A stretch of DNA of 7,357 nt, from the NCBI GenBank assembly GCA_903870235.1, contig CAIQCA010000162.1:1-7357 (forward strand). Direction: 5' to 3'. This stretch comes from an uncultured bacterium (lineage in GTDB: Bacteria > Patescibacteriota > Minisyncoccia > Phycocordibacterales > PALSA-1337). The position numbers and the translations under genes are program-made. Below, in pieces: positions 1 through 5,867 of this stretch. The notes beneath the pieces are model-generated. The model was not told the origin of the DNA. It was given only the letters and a program-made list of their open reading frames with translations, and did no database searches. Within the stretch, counting starts at the first letter, position 1; every line of letters begins with the position of its first letter.

Positions 1-1112
1 AAATAAAATACTGCCAACAAATTTAGGGTGACCATTAATGAAGGACGTGATGTCAGTGGCATTTTTTCCTTCTTTTTGGAGTCACTTGAAATCGCTGTTG
101 ATATTTCTTTTGCATACTTGTCTATAATTGCATTTTCATCAACCTTATATTCCCAGTCTGATCTTGCTTTGGTAACAGAATCCAAGCGCTCATCATGATG
201 GATTTGCATGCCCCTTAGATCTTTTTTTATGTCTTCAGTCAGTGAGGATAACCATCGATAGTTTCTTTCTGAATTTGCGGCTGCTTCTTCGTTATTGGTC
301 TTCTCGCCGGCAGTTTCACCACCAGCCTTTTCTGGTGCCACCGATTTATCTTTTACGCTTTTTGCGAGGTCTTGCAGTTGTTTATCAGATGATTCTTCCA
401 TACGTTCCGTGTCTTCTCTAGAAAGTAAGTTCATATCGCCGGCCACCGTAAGAGCACTCGTTATACTTTCACGAAGAATATCATCATCGCTGTCTTGCAC
501 GATACCGATAACTTCTTTTGTCGTTAAGACGCCTTTTTGTATCAAAATAGGGATAAAGTGGGCAACCTTACTTACTCGTGGAATCGGCCCGCTTCGAAGC
601 TCTGGTTCCAAAACATCTCCATCTACAAAGTTTGCCCTGACATCATGTACCAGAAGCATGTCCAGCCATTTTTGTTTGTATGTTTCCAGGAAGCGCATTA
701 CAGCTAGAGAAAGTGCTTTGGATTCTGGTCGCCATGATTGTGGAGGTATGAGTTCAAAAGGGAAGTAGAGCAAGATTCTTTCTGCGCTGGTTTCGTTTTC
801 TAGGAACTTGGATAGTTGTTTGTATGTCTCTGCCAATTTTTCAGGATCGATTTGGCCACTTTGGATTGCTTCAGTTATGTCCATTTCCACGTTTGAGACG
901 ATGTTAAAAATGGAATCCAGACTTTTCATAAGCTCACGTCTAGATTCGGACTGGTCCTTTAGGTCTTTGTTATCTATCACATCTTTCGGCCAAGGAAAAC
1001 CATCGTCTTCCGGATACAACAGGGAATCTGTAGCCGGACGCACGGTTACTATATCTACAGGCTCTGTTGACTCTTGGGCTATTGGTTTTCGTATTTCTTC
1101 AAAATTTTTCAT
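1..1112 (-). CDS. Uncharacterised protein, C-terminally truncated by the window edge
   Basis: The minus strand stays open from an ATG at 1112 to the left edge: 370 codons with no stop, so the real C-terminus lies outside the window. I do not recognise the family. The N-terminus (residues 1-50) is polar. Residues 55-110 look helical. Residues 110-235 are the most fold-like part, with a hydrophobic helical stretch followed by a segment around 156-178 containing HDVRANFVDGD and EPELRSGPIPRV, then helix pairs reminiscent of HEAT-like repeats. Residues 241-282 form a charged, low-complexity linker rich in Lys, Glu, Ala and Gly, followed by another charged helical part. No signal peptide or clear membrane segment is visible in the part present; the last visible residues turn hydrophobic. 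The start lies about 29 nt below a strong promoter but has no good SD site. Base composition is AT-rich, like lysS. The reading frame is certain; function is unknown. Confidence 0.88.
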   Translation of the reverse strand, partial: MKNFEEIRKPIAQESTEPVDIVTVRPATDSLLYPEDDGFPWPKDVIDNKDLKDQSESRRELMKSLDSIFNIVSNVEMDITEAIQSGQIDPEKLAETYKQLSKFLENETSAERILLYFPFELIPPQSWRPESKALSLAVMRFLETYKQKWLDMLLVHDVRANFVDGDVLEPELRSGPIPRVSKVAHFIPILIQKGVLTTKEVIGIVQDSDDDILRESITSALTVAGDMNLLSREDTERMEESSDKQLQDLAKSVKDKSVAPEKAGGETAGEKTNNEEAAANSERNYRWLSSLTEDIKKDLRGMQIHHDERLDSVTKARSDWEYKVDENAIIDKYAKEISTAISSDSKKKEKMPLTSRPSLMVTLNLLAVFY

Positions 1113-1147
1113 ATAAATGCTTTGTTTGAGTAGGTTTCTTATTTAAG

Positions 1148-1176
1148 AGTATACGAGATATATGGTCGATTGCCAA
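1148..1176 (-). promoter_or_regulatory. Sigma70-type promoter of the left-edge gene
   Basis: Read on the minus strand, TTGGCA (1176-1171, 5 of 6 consensus) is followed after exactly 17 bp by TATACT (1153-1148, 5 of 6). The expected transcription start is near 1141, giving a short leader of about 29 nt before the ATG at 1112. The leader has no clear SD sequence. Confidence 0.8.
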
Positions 1177-1211
1177 GGAATTAATGATGATGATTTTTGT
1201 TCTGAATAAAT

Positions 1212-1243
1212 AAAAAAGCACCGTGTCAGAGAGACCACGGTGC
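1212..1243 (-). terminator. Intrinsic terminator of the frameshifted gene
   Basis: An 8-bp perfect stem (GCACCGTG at 1218-1225 with CACGGTGC at 1236-1243) and a 10-nt loop are followed on the minus strand by six T residues (A run at 1212-1217). It begins 13 nt after the stop at 1256, so it ends that gene and insulates the promoter of the next gene on the same strand. Confidence 0.88.
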
Positions 1244-1255
1244 CGATTGAGAAAA

Positions 1256-1973
1256 CTAACTTTGTCGCATGGGGGCATAAACGGCTTGTGAGGCCATCCA
1301 TGCCGCGATTCGTTGATTGGTCTTTTCGAATAGACCAGGATTCGCTTGACCCTGACCGAAGGTGTAACCCAGATGATGCCGGAGCATGTGAATCAGGGTC
1401 TTCGGGGCGGACTCTTCGTCATCGCCGGTTTTCTGCAGGCGCCGAATTTTCTTGGCGATCTGCAGGATTGGCCCAGAGACTTTCGAAATACAGTTCCTCG
1501 AAAAGACCAATGCTTGTCCACTGTTCTTCTTTGAAGATCGCATCGATCTTTTTCCATGTCCAGACATTTAAGTCTTCTGCCATGGCGGCGGCGATCAGAA
1601 ACTGGCCGTCGATACCCATCTTTTTCGCCATCGGATAGAGTTCATCGAAGCGGGACGCCAGCACGGAAGAGATCTTCTGAAATCTCGGTTCGCGCTTTCT
1701 TGGTAGGGAGATGATCTCATCGAAACCAAGTTGGCCATATTTATCCCGGAATAGATTATTGGAGAGCCACTCCAGAGCGGCTTGTTCGACTTCATTTGCG
1801 TCGAGATATCCATCTTCAATGAGCCGATGGATATACTGACCTGGATGACTGTCGCGGTCGCCCATGATACATTCACCAAGGGCTTTGGCTGCATCTGTCT
1901 GCCACATGGCGAAGAATGGGCCTACTCCGTAGAGTCCGCTCTCCGGCAACGGCTTCAGGATTTTACCTATCAT
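1256..1973 (-). CDS. Unrecognised protein with an apparent single-base frameshift
   Basis: From the ATG at 1973 one frame gives 166 good codons (MIGKILKPLP to YFESL). After skipping one T at about 1475, the +1 frame continues with GPILQIAKKIRRLQ to a TAG at 1256, for 238 residues in all. Without the shift the first frame ends after about 18 unconvincing codons at a TGA at 1419-1421. The second half lies exactly before the terminator, and both halves have similar, more GC-rich codon use, so they are one gene. The start at 1973 is chosen because AAAGGA lies 9 nt upstream; an in-frame ATG at 1991 lacks an SD site. The product is soluble and largely helical. Visible traits are a Gly/aromatic N-terminus (YGVGPFFAMW, 15-24), several Trp residues and a charged stretch after the shift. 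I do not recognise it. The shift may be a sequencing error, a real mutation or programmed. Confidence 0.72.
1472..1478 (-). other. Apparent +1 frameshift site
   Basis: On the minus strand the bases are CTC TGG G. Reading CTC, skipping T (1475) and resuming at GGG joins FESL to GPILQIAKK and yields one continuous helical protein. The exact slip point could lie a few codons either side. It differs from the classic prfB signal (CTT TGA C): there is no stop codon at the slip site, and I see no SD-like element directly before it. Confidence 0.6.
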
Positions 1974-1982
1974 GACTTTGTG

Positions 1983-1988
1983 TCCTTT
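1983..1988 (-). promoter_or_regulatory. Ribosome binding site that fixes the start at 1973
   Basis: AAAGGA on the minus strand lies 9 nt before the ATG at 1973. It lies inside the first codons of the longer alternative (ATG at 1991), which itself has no SD sequence upstream. The shorter start is therefore preferred. Confidence 0.7.
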
Positions 1989-2012
1989 CATTAAGTTGTT
2001 TCGCTGTAAAAC

Positions 2013-2028
2013 CAGCAGGGAGCTACTG
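2013..2028 (-). promoter_or_regulatory. 5'-terminal hairpin of the mRNA
   Basis: The minus-strand RNA reads CAGUAG, CUCC, CUGCUG: a 6-bp stem with one U-G pair and a 4-nt loop, located at the predicted transcription start (about 2027). An unstructured A-rich linker and the SD site follow. Such hairpins can protect mRNA 5' ends, but the stem is short and could be chance. Confidence 0.4.
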
Positions 2029-2033
2029 TTTTG

Positions 2034-2062
2034 TGTATACCATATGCTATGTACTTTGTCAA
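2034..2062 (-). promoter_or_regulatory. Sigma70-type promoter of the frameshifted gene
   Basis: A perfect -35 box TTGACA (minus strand, 2062-2057) is followed by a 17-bp spacer and TATACA (2039-2034, 4 of 6). The spacer holds an imperfect palindrome centred on CATATG. Predicted start near 2027, giving a leader of about 54 nt to the ATG at 1973. Confidence 0.75.
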
Positions 2063-2100
2063 TTGAACCCCAACAGTCCAATAGGCCACAACCATGTAAC

Positions 2101-2125
2101 AAAAAAAGGCCACGATTTCGTGACC
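2101..2125 (-). terminator. Intrinsic terminator of the 259-residue gene
   Basis: GGTCACGA and TCGTGGCC (minus strand, 2125-2118 and 2115-2108) form an 8-bp stem with one G-U pair, followed by seven T residues (A run at 2101-2107). The nominal loop is only 2 nt, so the closing A-U pair must open. It sits 35 nt after the stop at 2160. Confidence 0.82.
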
Positions 2126-2159
2126 CTCGAAGTAGTTTGTACTTCAGTTGTGCTCCAGT

Positions 2160-2939
2160 TCAGATACTTTCGCCTCGGGCGAGTTCCTGGGGCGTAGCTT
2201 TCTTCAAACGTTCCTTGATATCTTCCAAGTTCAAGAGACAACCCGTTTCCGTCTTACGCAGATCCGTATAGTTGATCTCGTCGCCGACGAGGATGACCAC
2301 GTTTCGGGCGCATGTACTGAGACTCTTGGAAAGAGTGCTACCAAGCTCGGTTTGTGTTCCCATGATATTGCTCAATATCGTGAGTGTGCTTGGTTCCAAT
2401 AAACAGCCAGAGACTGTGACTGGACCCTCAGTGCTCTCACGGTCTTCCGTGTGTTCGAAGCCGTTAATGATATGCCGTGAAAACGGTATGGTCATTATCC
2501 AATTTTCCACTTCGGACTTGACCGCGAGCTTGAGACGTTCGCCGGAGAGAGTGCCGAAGACATATCCCCAGCAAGTCATGAAGTCATCATCACTGTGACC
2601 CCTACCTGTCAGCCTGAAACAGGTCTGCTTTTGGTAGGAGATAGCGATGAGGAATTCTTTTCCTTTGGCGTCAACAAGCTTTTTGCTGAAAGCCAGGATT
2701 TTCCCGAGCACTTCTCTGTCCAAGCCAAAACACATGATGACCTCATCCTGCAGGGGATCGCCGGTTGTTTGTCCGGCTTTCACTGCCTTGGTGATGGCAT
2801 CTCTGGCTTCCGAGTTGAACTTCGAAAGCTGTTCGATTCCTTCTTTCAGCTTAGAATTGAGAACACGTACGGATGTCTCAATGATCGCTTGATCCACGAT
2901 AAACTGGTCAAGGTCAATGGTGTTTGTTTCATTACTCAT
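2160..2939 (-). CDS. Unrecognised 259-residue soluble protein
   Basis: An intact frame of 259 codons ends in TGA. The start at 2939 is well supported: AAAGGA (2951-2946) lies 6 nt upstream. I do not recognise the family. Residues 1-60 look helical and charged. Residues 62-135 contain alternating hydrophobic strands (EFLIAISYQ, CFRLTGRGH) and a DDDF segment. Residues 145-180 (ENWIMTIPF, PVTVSGCLL) also look strand-rich. Residues 205-225 contain a hydrophobic strand (RNVVILVGDEINYTDL), followed by a charged C-terminal helix. Five cysteines are scattered without a metal-site spacing. There is no signal peptide or transmembrane helix. Codon use is more GC-rich than in lysS, which diverges from it. 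The gene has its own terminator and probably its own weak promoter, so it is a single-gene unit. Function unknown; the order of helical N-terminus then mixed alpha/beta is my impression only. Confidence 0.85.
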   Translation of the reverse strand: MSNETNTIDLDQFIVDQAIIETSVRVLNSKLKEGIEQLSKFNSEARDAITKAVKAGQTTGDPLQDEVIMCFGLDREVLGKILAFSKKLVDAKGKEFLIAISYQKQTCFRLTGRGHSDDDFMTCWGYVFGTLSGERLKLAVKSEVENWIMTIPFSRHIINGFEHTEDRESTEGPVTVSGCLLEPSTLTILSNIMGTQTELGSTLSKSLSTCARNVVILVGDEINYTDLRKTETGCLLNLEDIKERLKKATPQELARGESI

Positions 2940-2953
2940 ACAATATCCTTTCT

Positions 2954-2977
2954 GTTAGACGTTACTTCTAGTTAGAC
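2954..2977 (-). repeat. Short direct repeat in the leader of the 259-residue gene
   Basis: GTCTAAC (minus strand) occurs twice, at 2977-2971 and 2960-2954, exactly 17 bp apart; each copy is followed by AGAA within one or two bases. It overlaps the proposed -10 region and the 5' leader. It could be a regulator site or chance. Confidence 0.4.
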
Positions 2978-3004
2978 ACTACCACAACCATTATTTAGGG
3001 TCAA
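2976..3004 (-). promoter_or_regulatory. Possible promoter of the 259-residue gene
   Basis: TTGACC (3004-2999, 5 of 6) is followed by a 17-bp spacer and TAGTGT (2981-2976, only 3 of 6). The same weak -10 sequence follows TTGACA upstream of pncB, which is the main reason to list it. Confidence 0.4.
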
Positions 3005-3027
3005 AATGGTTGGAGCTATTCATTCTC

Positions 3028-3056
3028 TGGAGAAACCCTGCCAAAAAGTATATAAT
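3028..3056 (+). promoter_or_regulatory. lysS promoter, predicting a leaderless transcript
   Basis: A perfect TATAAT (3051-3056) is preceded at 17 bp by TGGAGA (3028-3033, 4 of 6). The start of transcription would fall at about 3062-3064, directly at the ATG at 3065. No SD sequence precedes that ATG, consistent with a leaderless or nearly leaderless mRNA. Confidence 0.7.
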
Positions 3057-3064
3057 ACAGCCAT

Positions 3065-4549
3065 ATGAAAAATAACGAGGATTCGGTACAAATTAAAAGA
3101 CCGGAAAGGGAGGTTCGCTTAGAGAAGTTAAAAAAACTTCAGGAAATGGGCATCGATCCGTATCCACCTTTTTCTACAAAAACTCATGATATTAGCCAAG
3201 CTCTCGCTCTCCAAGATGGTATTGTTTCAGTTGCTGGCAGGATCATGGCTATAAGGCAATTTGGCAAATTAACCTTTTGTAAACTACAAGATAGTTCTGG
3301 AACGATTCAAGCCGTTTTGAGGGCTGAGGCAATCGGTGATGATAAATACAAGATATTCACGGATTATATCGACATGGGTGATATCATCGAAATCAAGGGT
3401 AGCCGCGGTACTACAAAAACTGGTGAGCAATCCATCATGACTACAGAGTGGAAAATATTGAGCAAATCTTTGCAGGCTATGCCTGACAAATTCCACGGTC
3501 TTCAGGATAAAGAATTGAGATTCAGGAAACGCTATCTGGATTTGATTACCGTCAGAGAAACTTTTGACCTCTTCAAGGTTCGTTCAAGGATAATAACTCT
3601 CGTGAGAGAATATCTAAATAATTCCGGTTTCATGGAGGTTGAGACCCCTATTCTGCAGGTGTTGTATGGAGGAACCAATGCGCGTCCATTCAAAACAAAG
3701 ATCAATGCATACGACATGGATATGTATCTTCGAGTCGCTCCAGAACTTTATCTCAAGAGACTCTTGGTTGGTGGCTATGAAAAGATATATGAGCTGGGAA
3801 AAAATTTTAGAAATGAGGGAGTAGACCAAACACATAATCCAGAATTTACGATGATCGAATGGTACGAAGCCTTCATCGATTACCAAGGTGTGATGGATCG
3901 TGCCGAACAATTATACAAATATATTGCCAAGAACTTGTTTGGGAAACTAGAGTTGCCGGTCGGTGATAAGGTCATAAATCTAGACAATGTCTGGCCACGT
4001 ATGACCATGCTTGATTCCATCAAGAAGTATGTCTCGATCGATATTGAGAAGATGTCTGACAGTGAATTGGAGAGTTTTTGTAAGACCAAGAACATAAATA
4101 TTCGAGGCACTATAACTCGTGGTCAGATGACTATGGAAATCTTCGAAAGATTGGTTACTCCCAATCTTATGGATCCTATATGGATTATCGATTATCCAAA
4201 GGAGGTTTCTCCACTCGCTCGTACACACCGAACAGACCCGCGTTTTGTGGAACGATTTGAATGTTACATCATGGGCAAGGAGATAGGTGATGGATGGTCA
4301 GAGATCATCGATCCGATCGTTCAACGTAGCAGATTTGAAAATGAACAGAAGGATATGAAGAGTGGGAATGAAGAGGCTCATCCTATGGACAATGATTTCA
4401 TTGAGGCCCTAGAGTATGGCATGCCGCCTATCGGTGGTATCGGAGTTGGCATCGATCGACTTGTTATGCTTTTCACAAATAAATGGTCAATCAGGGAAAT
4501 CCTCTTTTTCCCGATAATGAAACCGGATCAGTCGTCCGATACTGAATAG
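3065..4549 (+). CDS. lysS: Lysyl-tRNA synthetase, class II
   Basis: This cytoplasmic enzyme charges tRNA-Lys with lysine using ATP. The 494-residue product has the usual length and order. An N-terminal helix (10-30) precedes an OB-fold anticodon-binding domain (about 55-133). The class II catalytic core has motif 1 at about 172-196 (REYLNNSGFMEVETPIL), YGGTNARPF at 201-209, RVAPELYLKRL at 223-233, motif 2 at about 245-268 (FRNEG at 248-252, HNPEFTMIEWY), EALEYGMPP at 447-455 and motif 3 at 458-469 (GIGVGIDRLVML). The lysine-pocket segment normally read as NAF/YSELNDP is DGWSEIIDP at 409-417, so an Asn is replaced by Asp and the aromatic by Trp; catalytic Arg and Glu residues appear intact. 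It is transcribed alone, diverges from the 259-residue gene and converges on the next. The start lacks an SD site. No other class II synthetase fits. Confidence 0.97.
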   Translation: MKNNEDSVQIKRPEREVRLEKLKKLQEMGIDPYPPFSTKTHDISQALALQDGIVSVAGRIMAIRQFGKLTFCKLQDSSGTIQAVLRAEAIGDDKYKIFTDYIDMGDIIEIKGSRGTTKTGEQSIMTTEWKILSKSLQAMPDKFHGLQDKELRFRKRYLDLITVRETFDLFKVRSRIITLVREYLNNSGFMEVETPILQVLYGGTNARPFKTKINAYDMDMYLRVAPELYLKRLLVGGYEKIYELGKNFRNEGVDQTHNPEFTMIEWYEAFIDYQGVMDRAEQLYKYIAKNLFGKLELPVGDKVINLDNVWPRMTMLDSIKKYVSIDIEKMSDSELESFCKTKNINIRGTITRGQMTMEIFERLVTPNLMDPIWIIDYPKEVSPLARTHRTDPRFVERFECYIMGKEIGDGWSEIIDPIVQRSRFENEQKDMKSGNEEAHPMDNDFIEALEYGMPPIGGIGVGIDRLVMLFTNKWSIREILFFPIMKPDQSSDTE

Positions 4550-4553
4550 GTAT

Positions 4554-4591
4554 AAAAAAAGAACCCGCCGAGCGAGTTCTTCGTTGGCGGG
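4554..4591 (-). terminator. Intrinsic terminator of the 156-residue gene
   Basis: On the minus strand GGCGGG/CCCGCC-type arms (4564-4569 and 4586-4591) extend inward by a further 5-bp stem with one bulged base, and are followed by a run of seven T residues (A run at 4554-4560). It lies 10 nt beyond the stop at 4601. The plus-strand side has no T-tract, so it is not an obvious terminator for lysS, which ends at 4549. Confidence 0.85.
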
Positions 4592-4600
4592 CAATAGTTC

Positions 4601-5071
4601 TTATCGTTGATTCTTGCCCGCGAACGCACATCCGGTAACTCGTCGAGTGCGCCGCATAAAATCCTGCGCGGCGGCTTTCTCACGATGATCACGCTCGAGC
4701 TGTGCGAATATGGAATTCGCCTCTTTGCCCAAGCTGTGAAATGCTGTGATGGCACTTGGATGGGTCTCGACCAGATCGCCGTCGGCAACCAGTTTCAAGA
4801 TGGCAATGGCGTCGTTTCGTTCCATTTGCTGGAATCCAAACGCTTCCATCAGCTTCTTGAAGTCTTCCGGCTTAATTCCGGATTTCTTCATTTCATCCAA
4901 TATCGCCTCTGGACAGCATTGATAGGCGGCACAGAGCACCAACCGTGCGTTTATGGCTATTAATGAATCTGTGCCAGCGACTGCTTCGGATTCAGATCCA
5001 CACAGACTTAGCAACCTTTCGGTTGCTTCGCGCAGACGTTTCAATGTCTGTGCTTTTTTCATGTAAACCAT
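4601..5071 (-). CDS. Unrecognised 156-residue helical protein
   Basis: An intact frame of 156 codons ends in TAA. The start at 5071 is supported by AAGGAG (5083-5078) 6 nt upstream; the internal Met4 is a less likely start. I do not recognise it. It looks entirely helical: a basic amphipathic N-terminal helix (4-24), a hydrophobic helix (32-50) with a Cys cluster at 47, 52 and 53, a PEAILDEMKKSGIKPEDFKKLM segment (54-75) resembling two short helices with a turn, a helix ending near LVADGDLV (93-101), and a charged coiled-coil-like C-terminus (115-145) rich in Lys, Arg and Glu. A nucleic-acid or protein binding role is conceivable but not shown. There is no signal peptide or membrane helix. 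It is transcribed alone from the strongest promoter here, through a structured leader, so it is probably well expressed or tightly controlled. It converges on lysS. Confidence 0.85.
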   Translation of the reverse strand: MVYMKKAQTLKRLREATERLLSLCGSESEAVAGTDSLIAINARLVLCAAYQCCPEAILDEMKKSGIKPEDFKKLMEAFGFQQMERNDAIAILKLVADGDLVETHPSAITAFHSLGKEANSIFAQLERDHREKAAAQDFMRRTRRVTGCAFAGKNQR

Positions 5072-5103
5072 TGGTTTCTCCTTGTTCTTTGTTCGTTTTT
5101 TTA

Positions 5104-5150
5104 TTGACTACGCTCTACAGGACTCCTAAAGCCCTAAAGAGCGCAGTCAA
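5104..5150 (-). promoter_or_regulatory. Long structured RNA hairpin in the 5' leader
   Basis: In the minus-strand RNA the arms 5150-5138 and 5116-5104 pair over 13 bp with one G-U. A 2x2 internal loop follows, then an inner stem (5135-5119) of 6-7 bp with G-U pairs. The departures from Watson-Crick pairing in the first stem and in the core of the inner one are G-U on the minus strand but A-C mismatches on the plus strand, which says the functional RNA is the leader of the 156-residue gene. An A-rich unstructured tract and the SD site follow, so it is not a terminator. I do not recognise a known riboswitch class. It may stabilise the mRNA or bind a regulator. Confidence 0.7.
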
Positions 5151-5167
5151 AGGCGGGGAATATCAAG

Positions 5168-5194
5168 ATGCTATACTACTGCACAGTATAGCAT
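5168..5194. promoter_or_regulatory. Perfect 10-bp-arm inverted repeat over the -10 box, likely operator
   Basis: ATGCTATACT (5168-5177) and AGTATAGCAT (5185-5194) are perfect inverted copies separated by 7 bp. The right arm contains the -10 box of the 156-residue gene and the left arm covers the start of its transcript. The placement is typical of a repressor site; no regulator gene is recognisable in the window. Confidence 0.65.
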
Positions 5195-5213
5195 ACATTG
5201 GTGTAATTGTCAA
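5185..5213 (-). promoter_or_regulatory. Strong sigma70-type promoter of the 156-residue gene
   Basis: A perfect TTGACA (5213-5208) is followed by a 17-bp spacer and TATACT (5190-5185, 5 of 6). Transcription should start near 5178, giving a leader of about 107 nt before the ATG at 5071. Confidence 0.85.
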
Positions 5214-5240
5214 ACACTTGTTGTGTTCGCTTTTGGCTCA

Positions 5241-5268
5241 TCGACTAGGACGCTTTCTTTGATATAAA
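5241..5268 (+). promoter_or_regulatory. Possible promoter of the nadM-like gene
   Basis: TATAAA (5263-5268, 5 of 6) is preceded by TCGACT (5241-5246, 4 of 6) at a 16-bp spacing. A start near 5275 would leave a leader of about 18 nt without an SD site. The region is AT-rich and other -10 choices exist, so this is tentative. Confidence 0.35.
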
Positions 5269-5292
5269 GAATTATGTTAATGTAGTAATACT

Positions 5293-5814
5293 ATGAAAAA
5301 ATACGGGATATATGTAGGTAGATTCAACCCCTTACATGCTGGTCATTGCACAGTGATAGAAAATGTATTGAAAGTGCATGGTATAGAGAAGTCTTTGATC
5401 ATTGTCGGCAGCTCCAATACAGGTTTTTCCTTGAGACATTTCTTTTCGTATGGAGAACGTGTGCAGTTTATAAAAAAGGTTTTTCCGGATCTTAAGGTTG
5501 TTGGCTTACCTGATTATCGTGATGATAAAGAATGGTTGTCGGCCTTAGACGATATTTTAAATGTAGCTGGTATAGATCCGAAGGATGTTACTTTCTGGGG
5601 AGGTTGCCAAGAAGACATTCGTTTTTTCTGCGATGATGGGCGTGATTATCATATTTTGAATCGTTTTGATGGAACCTCGAAAAAGATTTCAGCAACCGAG
5701 GTTCGCGATGCGCTTATATTCGATAGATCATTGGATGGCTTGGTTCACTCTGCGATTATTTCTGATCTCACTAAATTATTTAAGGAGCACTGGGAAAAAT
5801 TCAAAAAGATGTAA
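5293..5814 (+). CDS. nadM: NadM-type nucleotide adenylyltransferase
   Basis: This 173-residue protein of the HxGH nucleotidyltransferase superfamily probably transfers AMP from ATP to nicotinamide or nicotinate mononucleotide, the last adenylylation step of NAD synthesis, in the cytoplasm. The ATP-binding motif GRFNPLHAGH is at 9-18 (the HAGH form of HxGH). VGSSNTGFSL at 38-47 and the following GER (54-56) match the archaeal-type NadM pattern (GSxx, then F-GER). The ISATEVRDAL motif at 132-141 is the ISxTxxR signature, close to that of the NadM domain in NadM-Nudix fusions. The size fits a stand-alone NadM; no Nudix domain is attached. Its neighbour pncB supplies the expected substrate but is convergent. 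There is no SD site before the ATG. Another adenylyl- or cytidylyltransferase of the superfamily remains possible, since substrate cannot be read from motifs alone. Confidence 0.8.
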   Translation: MKKYGIYVGRFNPLHAGHCTVIENVLKVHGIEKSLIIVGSSNTGFSLRHFFSYGERVQFIKKVFPDLKVVGLPDYRDDKEWLSALDDILNVAGIDPKDVTFWGGCQEDIRFFCDDGRDYHILNRFDGTSKKISATEVRDALIFDRSLDGLVHSAIISDLTKLFKEHWEKFKKM

Positions 5815-5823
5815 TATTTTGTC

Positions 5824-5860
5824 GGCTGATTTTTGTTAATGCGTTAGCCACACTTTATTT
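5824..5860 (+). terminator. Weak possible terminator of the nadM-like gene
   Basis: GGCTGA (5824-5829) and TTAGCC (5844-5849) form a 6-bp stem with one G-U pair that exists only in the plus-strand RNA, with a 14-nt loop. A loosely T-rich stretch follows. It is 10 nt after the stop, but the stem is weak and the T-tract broken. Confidence 0.3.
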
Positions 5861-5867
5861 GTTAAAC

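Noticed and set aside
295..1116. Plus-strand open frames at 295-768 and 808-1116
   Set aside because: They are Ser-rich antisense shadows of the continuous minus-strand frame, which has a promoter and protein-like composition.
1419..1421. UGA recoded as glycine, so that the first frame of the interrupted gene reads on
   Set aside because: pncB and the 259-residue gene end in TGA at sensible positions, and the frame after a one-base skip gives a far better protein that stops right before the terminator.
5072..5150. PreQ1-I riboswitch, suggested by a hairpin followed by an A-rich tail and SD site
   Set aside because: The stem is far longer than the short preQ1-I stem, and the loop does not show the expected core or pairing with the A-rich tail.
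5104..5150. Integron attC site or MITE-like element
   Set aside because: There are no conserved attC core ends, no target-site duplication and no second copy in the window; pairing polarity favours a leader RNA.
5104..5150. Intrinsic terminator or attenuator
   Set aside because: Neither strand has a T-tract directly after the hairpin; the minus strand continues with an A-rich tract.
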